Assembly (NCBI GenBank): GCA_964036315.1
Contig: OZ038517.1
Location: 56,175,603 to 56,239,602 of the forward strand
Source of the DNA: Acanthosepion esculentum
Lineage: Eukaryota; Mollusca; Cephalopoda; Sepiida; Sepiidae
Direction of reading: 5' to 3'
DNA length: 64,000 nt
This document shows positions 56,641 through 64,000 of this stretch, piece by piece. A program made the position numbers and the translations under genes. The number at the start of each line of letters is the position of its first letter. Position 1 is the first letter of the stretch. The notes below the pieces were generated by a model that was not told where the DNA came from, did not search any database, and saw only the letters and a list, made by a program, of their open reading frames with translations.

Positions 56641-56967
56641 ACCTCGAGTATCTCCCGCGCCTTGTACACAGTCAACCTCACTGTAAAAAAAAATATAACG
56701 AACCCAAATATTTGTTCCTTTACATTCACGTCTGGTTGTGAGCTTTGGAGTCATGTCTTTTTCCGCTAATTTATCAAGTCATAGCTAAAGACTTTATTTC
56801 ACACTGGATACTCCGAGCGTCTGGCCATGTGCCCGACATTGTTTGATTTTATCTTAATGTAAACATTTACATTTTGATAGTTTGTGACGTCACAATGTGC
56901 CATATTTTTTAAAATTGATCAATTTTTCATATTTTTACAAAAAATATAAAAGTTATATATATATATA
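56641..56967. other. Unannotated spacer
   Basis: No feature recognised. A short TA run at 56956-56968 is the tail of the next element. Confidence 0.4.
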
Positions 56968-57022
56968 TGTCATCCACAGACAGACTGTTACGCTGTTTCA
57001 CAGCTCATCAGTGTGGCTAGAC
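56968..57022 (-). ncRNA. Hammerhead ribozyme motif, second copy
   Basis: On the minus strand: GTC-tag-CCACA (57012-57022), CTGATGA (57005-57011), a five-base stem II remnant, GAAA (56996-56999), stem III ACAG/CTGT, GTC (56979-56981), TGTGG-at-GAC (56968-56978). Stem I is fully Watson-Crick where the 31-kb copy has a G-U pair, so pairing is kept despite a base change. The very short stem II argues against activity in this copy. Confidence 0.65.
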
Positions 57023-57200
57023 GTCCGGTTGCCTCTAGCTAGGATCGAAACTCGACTGAATTTGCGTCAGGCGGAACTTCTCCCACTAAGCCGTCGGCGC
57101 ACAGGCAGGGATGAAGGTGAATTTTAGCGTGTTTATTTTTTTTTTTTTAGATTTAAATAAACACACAGTGACTCAATTCTGCCGAAGAGTCGTGCAATAT
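56968..57200 (-). mobile_element. Retrozyme/SINE-like repeat, second copy
   Basis: Minus-strand order: sequence homologous to 31100-31170 ('ctcaattctgccgaagag' on plus), then an A-box-like 'ggcttagtgggagaag', a B-box-like 'gagtttcgatcctag', the hammerhead motif and a (TA)n tail. The A and B boxes are closer to consensus than in the 31-kb copy. Confidence 0.65.
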
Positions 57201-57535
57201 TAGCTTAAATAGTCACTGTTTAAAATCTGTGAAAACTATGTTGACTGTGCGGACCTTCTTTAACATTATGGAGTTGTGCTACAGATTCACAAACAAAGAA
57301 ATGTACCAAATAACATAAATCGAATCATTTGATGTCTATCAACAGCAGCAACAATTAAAATGGATAGCAGATGAACACGAAGAGAACATAATGACATAAT
57401 CACGATGTAAATATTCCACACTATTCAAATAAAAGGTTAAAAAAAGAACATCATTTTGTAGTCTAATAACGTAACCATGTATTTGTATATACATATATTA
57501 CGTAAATAAGTGGTCTATTATATATATATAGTGCT
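57201..57535 (-). repeat. Spacer with repeat D, minus copy
   Basis: 57330-57425 is the reverse complement of repeat D at 33886-34020 and 61010-61100. The rest is AT-rich without features. Confidence 0.5.
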
Positions 57536-57790
57536 GTAACCTGGTGTTGATGAACAAAAATTTCGAAGGTTCAATTAAAGGGAGATAACTGCGACACCCG
57601 GAAGAGGCATGGCATGTGGATCTAGAATAAACTACACTGGTGAACGAAATAAAGGATTCGGTTCGAAATTACAATCACCTGAAGAAGGCCGGATGGTGCA
57701 ACGGCCGAAAACGTCGTGAACATGACAATAAAGATGAAGAAAACAGTCCAGTTAATGTACATAACGAGAATCTATCATCTCAGAAATGTA
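57536..57790 (+). mobile_element. SINE family II copy
   Basis: The body has 'ataaactacactggtgaacg' and 'cacctgaagaaggccggatg', and the tail runs to 'tgtacataacgagaat'. The tRNA-like head is eroded. Confidence 0.7.
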
Positions 57791-59469
57791 GACAGGAACT
57801 CCAATTATTTCTAGTGAAAGTTCGAAATTTCTAAAATCAGCACTTGAAACATGTCTTTATGATACGACACAAGAGAAGTTTTTCTCGCCAGACCAGCCTA
57901 TTAATCAGTAGCACCCCCCTTTTGTGAATCATCCTTGCCGACTTTTCATTTCAATTTTTTTCTTTTTGCGTGTATGTTATTTTGATATCAGTTTCATTAA
58001 AATGTAGCAACACAGTTTCATTAGCGACAAAATTAACTTTTTTCATCACAATTTCATGACAATAGAAAAGAATAAAATAGCCTCTCTTCTGAATGACATT
58101 TATTTAAAGTCGAATCAAAATAATTGCTCGCTAAGCCGGCCTCATGGCTATAATTATTTTCTTTCTATCACCAGTTCTTGACATCAGGCTACATACATCT
58201 TGAATGCTGATTTTCAAAGGAGGCTTTGGCTCGATATTATCTTTTTATATTCTTTTTCCTCTATTTTATTTAATGCAGTGCATGATGCTTCGGCAGTATC
58301 AATAATGATGTTAGTTGATTTGATCGTGGGGTCAGTTCTGACCCTGATGCAATTCCGTCTGATACAAGAATGTACGAACAACGTAAATCAGCTGATTTCA
58401 TTCGTGAAAGACGCGAGAAGATTACTTGAATAAGTGCCAAAATCTTTTTTAAGTTGAAAAACCTAGAATATTTTTTGTCTTTATTTCTTTGTCTTAAATT
58501 CTTTGTCTTAAATTCTTTCTCTTGTCTTTTGTGAAGTAAAACGGAATTTAGCCCATTATATCTTTGTCTTCGTGTTTCTTATTATTTACGGCTTGCGCAA
58601 TAACTCATCTTATATTTTATATTCACTACTCAAAATTCACGATAAAAAATTATAATGTTTTGATTTTAGAAGTTGTTTTCCGATTTCTGCTTGGGGTGTG
58701 TTATCGTAGCCATTGCAAAAATGGCATTTCTTTGCGTAAAATGCGTTAACGCAAAACCGGTAAAAGACACTAATTTGAAGAATAAAGTCATCTCCCGTCC
58801 AGTTTGTAACTTAATAATAGTGTGGGTTCTACATTTGCGCTCACTCCGAATGATCCGATTTCTCAAGGGAAATTATGATCTGAATTCTATAAATACATTA
58901 TTGATTGCCGGCTTTAACCCTTTTCGTTCTCGACTACGAAACCCAATGGATTACATTGTGCACTATAGAGTGATGAGTTTAGCAGCACCTGGGATGTCGT
59001 TTGATGTAATCTTCTCCTTCGTTGCTTGGACATTATTCTTTGTCAATCTTTTGCTATAAGTCAGCTGCTCTTGAAAACTGCGGACGCACACACGTGATGG
59101 AAGAACGAGGCGGCCAGCGACTGACAAAGATGGTAACATTATAAGGTTATCGAATATCTTTCGTTCAGAATAAGTTTATATATGCGAGGAAGTGTTGATA
59201 GGTTCTCGGTCCGACCAAGGCTACTCGTTTGAACAGATTCCGGGAAGTGGGTCAAATCAAGACCTATTCAGCGCCATCTTATATAAGATATATAATATGC
59301 CAGCGTGATAGGATAAGGTCCATCACTCTTGCAACAATAGATAGCGGCAAAAATTCGATTCACGCATGTTGATCAAATTCCCAGAATTTTGGCATTCACC
59401 TCATCGAGAGACTGACCTTTCGAAAAGGTCGATGTTGATAAATCTGAAGCAGTGCAAATGATATAGCGA

Positions 59470-59473
<4 letters not shown>
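57791..59473. other. Unassigned sequence
   Basis: Two open frames, 58200-58433 (77 residues) and 58673-59059 (128 residues, hydrophobic ends), have no recognisable family. The second is the longest non-repeat frame here, but codon use and context do not convince me that it is a gene. Confidence 0.3.

Positions 59474-59560
<87 letters not shown>
59474..59560. repeat. (TA)n(TG)n compound microsatellite
   Basis: TA to 59514 followed by TG to 59560. Confidence 0.95.
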
Positions 59561-59563
<3 letters not shown>

Positions 59564-59651
59564 AAAATGATAGCAAAGGATACTTTTATATTTCAGTTTA
59601 AGTTTACACAATACATTCATTTAATATTATACTGCATCTAAATTTGATTTT

Positions 59652-59930
59652 AATCTATCTATATATAAAATTCTGTGACTTTCGTTATCCATCCGCCACA
59701 CCCTCTAAAATAGCATTGCATTGACCGATGGAAACCAAATTTGGGGGAGAAGGGCAAATAGGTAAGGTGGGGATACAAAGTACAGTTGGTTTTATGACAG
59801 TGCGGAGCTTAGTATAATAAAATTTTATTAATTTTTGGGAAAAATTAAAAGTTTTATTATTCAACTGTTGTGGAGTAAATAGTACACCCCTGGTGACTAT
59901 ATGAACTAGTACATTACTATAAAGAGCGCC
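59652..59930 (+). mobile_element. Possible Helitron 5' end fragment
   Basis: 'tctatctatatataaaattc' followed by 'tgtgactttcg' resembles the TC-start leader of the Helitrons at 11642 and 10467. No 3' hairpin or coding sequence is attached. Confidence 0.35.
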
Positions 59931-59939
59931 AGGTCAGAG

Positions 59940-60445
59940 GTAAGATAGGTAATCGCTCACAGTTACGCAGTTCTCTATCAGGCTAGCGATTGACTTGTCG
60001 AACTTTCTGCCTTCGAGCAGAGAGGAACCCAAACGAGACTATGCCAAAGGATAGAGTCTCGTCTAGGGAGGAAGGTCAATCCCGATACCGTGTAAGGCGA
60101 ATTTTTGCCTGAGCCTACGGAATCGCCCCACGTAAAATCCGGCCTTGTCCTACCTCCTGTCTTGTGGGGAGGTTTGATAAATACCTATCCGTTTCGATCC
60201 CGGCAGTTCGCTATCTGGCTTGCGATTGAAAAGATCTGTCTTCGGACAGAAGATGACCCAGACGGAGCTCTGTCTACAGATAGAGAATCGGCAGAGAAAA
60301 ACAGACAAGTGCTCGTTCCCTGCGGGAATGGCTAAATTTTGGACCAGTGCCCCGAGTGTACACGCTCGTGATCCCTACGTCAAACCTAACCTTGTGTTGC
60401 ATCCCCCGTCTAAGTGGCTAAATACCTAGCCGTTTCGGGTTAGTC
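59940..60445. repeat. Diverged tandem duplication of a GC-rich 240-bp module
   Basis: 'cagttctctatcaggctagc' near 59968 parallels 'cagttcgctatctggcttgc' near 60206. 'aaatacctatccgtttcg' near 60178 parallels 'aaatacctagccgtttcg' near 60420. The two modules are clearly GC-richer than the flanks. No family recognised. Confidence 0.65.
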
Positions 60446-61009
60446 TTCTGACTAATACAGTGCAGGCGCCACGACAACTTGACGAAGCATACGTATAAAG
60501 AATCCTTAACGAAGACCGTTTTATAAATAAGAGGTGCTATAACTATAGCCGTATAAGAGTGGCGTTGTAAAATTAACATAAAAATACTCCCAATATTTTA
60601 AAACCAATTTAATGATTAAAATGGCAAATATTTATATAAAAATGAAATATTGTTTTTACTTTTTCTTTTCTTTAATATTTTATATTTTATTAATTGTTTT
60701 GTGAAATTGAATGAAACGTAGGGTTTGTAAATCTTGACAAAAATATTAGCAATAACTTCAACAATACTGCGAGGATTCTAATGTTTAAAAATAACACAAA
60801 AATCTGCTTCTTTTTAATGGTAATAGCAATGGCAGCATTAACTGTTTCTTTGCGAGGAAACATTTTGCATTCATTGAACAAGTAACCAATTCTACTTTCA
60901 GTTGCAATTTAGATAAAACTTTCTCTTGAAATAATTTATGAGAAAAATGGGTTTCTCAAGTCCAGTAGCTCTAATCGCTCATTCCAGTATCGATGGAAGT
61001 TTCTTTCCT
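60446..61009. other. Unannotated AT-rich spacer
   Basis: No feature recognised. Confidence 0.35.
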
Positions 61010-61260
61010 AACCTTTCATTTGAAGTAGTGTGGAATGTCAATATCGTCATTATGCTATTGTTTTCTCTCCGTGCTATCCATTTTAGTTGTTGCCGCTGTT
61101 GGTAGTCTTTGTTTTTTGTTATTTTGTACTGTTTTTTGTTTGTGATTCTGTAGCGTCAGTCTATAATGTTCAAAGAAGGATGCTCTTTGCCAAAACTGTC
61201 AGGCTTCACCTGTTCAAAGCTATTTTTAACTATTGACGCTAGTAGTTGCATGCAACTAAC
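61010..61260 (+). repeat. Interspersed repeat D, plus copy
   Basis: 'agtagtgtggaatgtcaata' through 'tgtagcgtcagtc' matches 33886-34150 at many positions. Confidence 0.6.
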
Positions 61261-62281
61261 AGTTTAGATATTTCCGATGAGGTTTGGCGCTATATTTAAA
61301 ACTTTCTTTCTTGCCTTAACTCTGAATCTGTTTTCAATGTATTTATCCAAATTTAAGCTTTGTGAGAATTGTTCCAAAGAAGTAACTGATAATGAAATAA
61401 CCAGAGAGTATCCGACTCCAGTTCGATTATATCTATACATTAACTGAACAAGCAAAGAAAATATCCCTCGCTCTCATAGAACAAAACTACATTATTAGTC
61501 TTTTTATATGACAAGGCGTTAAATGGAGCAAAGTATTGTTGGAGATTGTTTTCTTATTGTGATCTTTGATAAATGGAAAACTAAATTAAGTCTGACAGGC
61601 AAAAAAAAGAACACTCTTTAATCAGAAGATATACAGTAAGTGACAAAGCCACGTTCATCCGAGGTTAAGTTCCTAATTCTACGCGTCTTCTTACTATGGT
61701 TGTACCGTTTCGTAATTTAAAAAAAAGGGTCATTTCTCTCGGTCGGTACAAAGAATAAACACGAGGTATTTTTCTATGCATTATGACTGTCCTGTTGTTT
61801 CAGCGGTTTCACGTTGTGTATTTTCACTCACACGTCTTTTGCTCAAGTGCATCTGTACCCCTGGAAGACACCCCGTAGCTATGATGAAAATGAATGGGGC
61901 AAGATCGAAGCATTTCATGTCGTCCAGTTAGTTTAGATCGATCCACACCTCCTAATGGAAAAAGATTGGACGTAGATAGTACAGAAGTTTGTGGCCGCAG
62001 TTCTATGATTTTGAAAGAATTCTTTTACGTGAAGTTCGCGATTTTTCACATATATTTCTTCATTATCTTTTACCAAATATCGGTATTTCTGCATGAAACT
62101 GTACCTATGGGTTTGGTTAGAATTTTCGGACTGAGAATGTGACGTTTTGATAACCGCTTTACGAAAGATGTTTTATTATATGCGATGTTATGACAAAAGA
62201 AATAATAAAGAATTGGTTGATAAATAAAATCAGCCTGTCAGTTACGCCATTATTATTTTAAACGCTTATACGCACACACAC

Positions 62282-62284
<3 letters not shown>
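61261..62284. other. Unannotated sequence
   Basis: Short frames at 61264 (minus) and 61894 (plus) show no family resemblance. Confidence 0.35.

Positions 62285-62329
<45 letters not shown>
62285..62329. repeat. (CA)n(TA)n microsatellite
   Basis: A TA run flanked by CA on both sides. Confidence 0.95.
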
Positions 62330-62330
<1 letters not shown>

Positions 62331-63685
62331 GTACGCACACACATATGTATAAAGTGACAGAAAGAGATAAGAAAATAAGTCAAGAAAATCCGATACTGAC
62401 TTTAGACAATACGGTTATGTACTCCAACGCATTTCCGTCGCAGACAAGGAAGGAAGGATTACCGCACCCTTAGAAAGAGATAAGAGTTCATTCGTTAAAA
62501 TCCGACCGATAGAGGAGTGCCCAAGAAAAAAGATAAATATTTTAACCGAGAAATTATCGTAATTCTTACATCTTTATTTTATTTATTTTGAGAAAGGAGG
62601 ATTCTTGGCCTAAAACTAAGATGTCATCACTGGTAGCAACTCATACCAGAATATCTTTCCCTTAACCCTTGACCTTATCCCGCAAGTGTGTCAAAAATGT
62701 GAATGCGCTCACATTACGAATCAAAACAAGTCGAGTTTACAAGGCCTACAGAGTACCAAACTCGAATCAGCAATATTTGTAACCACTTTTGTCAAACCAA
62801 CAACTCTATTACAGGATGAGCCACACACCTATCCCTGCCTCCTTCTCTGGACATCTTACATTTCGATATTATATTTTTTGTAACATCCAACTTTAACAAC
62901 TCTAGTATAGAAGGAATAACAAAAATCCTGAACCAACCATTGACTCGAGTTAAAAAAAAATCTTCTGGAAGTACAAAAATTAATAATGTTTTAGAATTTA
63001 AAGAATTGTACGAAATTTAGAGATTTTAATTTAGATGAGAGATTGTTCATGTCGGTTCTACGCTTATAAAATCTGTGTTAAAATGACAGGTGACGTTTGC
63101 TCACCATCAGATCAACAGAGATCGAACTATCGTGTCGAAAGGGAGAACACGTGCGTGACCCAAACAATCGCATCGCGAGAACTGCTACTCCAGTTTGTAG
63201 TAGTAGTCGCCGTGAGAGCTGTAGCTGTGGTTCCCGCAGTTGTCGGGGCCATGACGCAGAAGAAAATTTATAATCCCACTTTTTTGTCTAAGCACTTGGA
63301 TTAACAGCTTCGATATATTTCGCAACGATTGCAGAAGCTCGCAGAAATAGCAAGATTACCGTTATACATTGCTAATATTATTACAAACAAGTTGGAGAAG
63401 ACGGACGAGTTTGCAAACAAAAACTAAACAAAACATTGTTCGAGTAACTCGGATAGCAACAACATCTGCTGGGCAGGGAATTGTGATGGAGATGCTGCGG
63501 TGGAGTGTTTTAGCCTGAAAATATTTTTCTATGGAAGGACCGATTATAAAGCAGTATTTTTCATGTGTAGAATTTCGGATTAAATAAGCAATTCAATTTT
63601 ATTACATAATATATAACAAACCTGAACTTTTTTAAAGAAATAGATTCACAAGTTGGATTTCAAATATACCCTTTTAAAAACGTAA

Positions 63686-63689
<4 letters not shown>
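62330..63689. other. Unannotated sequence
   Basis: The frame 63035-63304 contains a valine/alanine run (VVVVAVRAVAVVPAVV) from a GTN-rich patch. I do not support it as a gene. Nothing else is recognised. Confidence 0.35.

Positions 63690-63750
<61 letters not shown>
63690..63750. repeat. (TA)n microsatellite
   Basis: Uninterrupted TA run. Confidence 0.95.
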
Positions 63751-63754
<4 letters not shown>

Positions 63755-64000
63755 CCACAACATCTACACTAGCCTCTAAAACACTTAAAAGAATGCTATC
63801 TTGTCAATGTCACAAACTGAGGAACATGTTTCCACGAGAAGTTTAACATTTAAGGTAAATTAACGGAAAGTCTTGAAGTGATCCATTAAAAGTGTTTTTA
63901 AGGTCAGCCTGTAAATGGAATAAGAATATTTACATTTCTTTCAGTCTCAAGTGGAACGTTTATACAGATGATCACGATATATTGAAGTTGAAAGAAACTA
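63751..64000. other. Unannotated window end
   Basis: Nothing recognised in the last 250 bases. Confidence 0.35.

Noticed and set aside
60105..60335. 76-residue frame in the GC-rich module
   Set aside because: The frame is not kept in the paralogous module, so it is unlikely to be coding.
63035..63304. 89-residue frame with Val/Ala stretch
   Set aside because: The stretch is a GTN-rich patch. No homologue, signal or splice context recognised.

Overview
This window is transposon-dense, AT-rich animal DNA in which I find no convincing intact host gene. My best guess for the source is a coleoid cephalopod such as an octopus. The grounds are several tRNA-derived SINE families, CR1/jockey-like and other LINEs, Penelope-like elements, Helitrons and very many (TA)n, (GT)n and (TCTA)n tracts often joined to element tails. 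This is inference from repeat content, not a database match. A 200-base run of N (47354-47553) marks an assembly gap.

Layout. 1-4.9 kb: microsatellite, a 569-bp inverted-repeat element, a complete but dead mariner (2254-3524), SINEs and a LINE piece. 5-15.3 kb: two Helitron copies face each other in inverted orientation. The minus copy keeps its N-terminal repeats and Pif1-like helicase but has lost the Rep domain; the plus copy keeps the N-terminus and the start of Rep but has lost the helicase. 15.3-20.7 kb: AT-rich DNA, hairpins, a decayed Tc1/mariner transposase, SINE and LINE tails. 20.7-22.35 kb: 58-bp minisatellite with a 290-bp higher-order period. 23.4-23.85 kb: pure pyrimidine tract. 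24.4-30.9 kb: SINE cluster, LINE fragments, three TA-flanked mariner-type miniature elements, a Penelope fragment and a pogo/Tigger fragment. 30.9-31.2 kb: a repeat with a hammerhead ribozyme. 32-42 kb: LINE pieces, small repeats, a transposon nested in a LINE. 42-45 kb: CR1-like LINE and a Ty3/gypsy fragment with the unusual order protease-integrase-RT. 46-47.2 kb: LINE RT pseudogene. 48.6-54.9 kb: long TCTA arrays interrupted by a Penelope element whose RT and GIY-YIG halves point in opposite directions, a hammerhead-like palindrome, a CR1-like 3' end and a hAT-type pseudogene. 55.3-57.2 kb: another CR1-like LINE and a second hammerhead repeat. 57.5-64 kb: sparse repeats and a duplicated GC-richer module.

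All recognisable proteins belong to mobile elements and nearly all carry stops, frameshifts, deletions or lost catalytic residues, so they do not act together as a pathway. The most interesting signal is the set of short repeats carrying type I hammerhead ribozyme cores with a tRNA-like Pol III promoter. They resemble metazoan retrozymes and occur as a 289-bp spaced pair, as a single copy and as a near-perfect palindrome.
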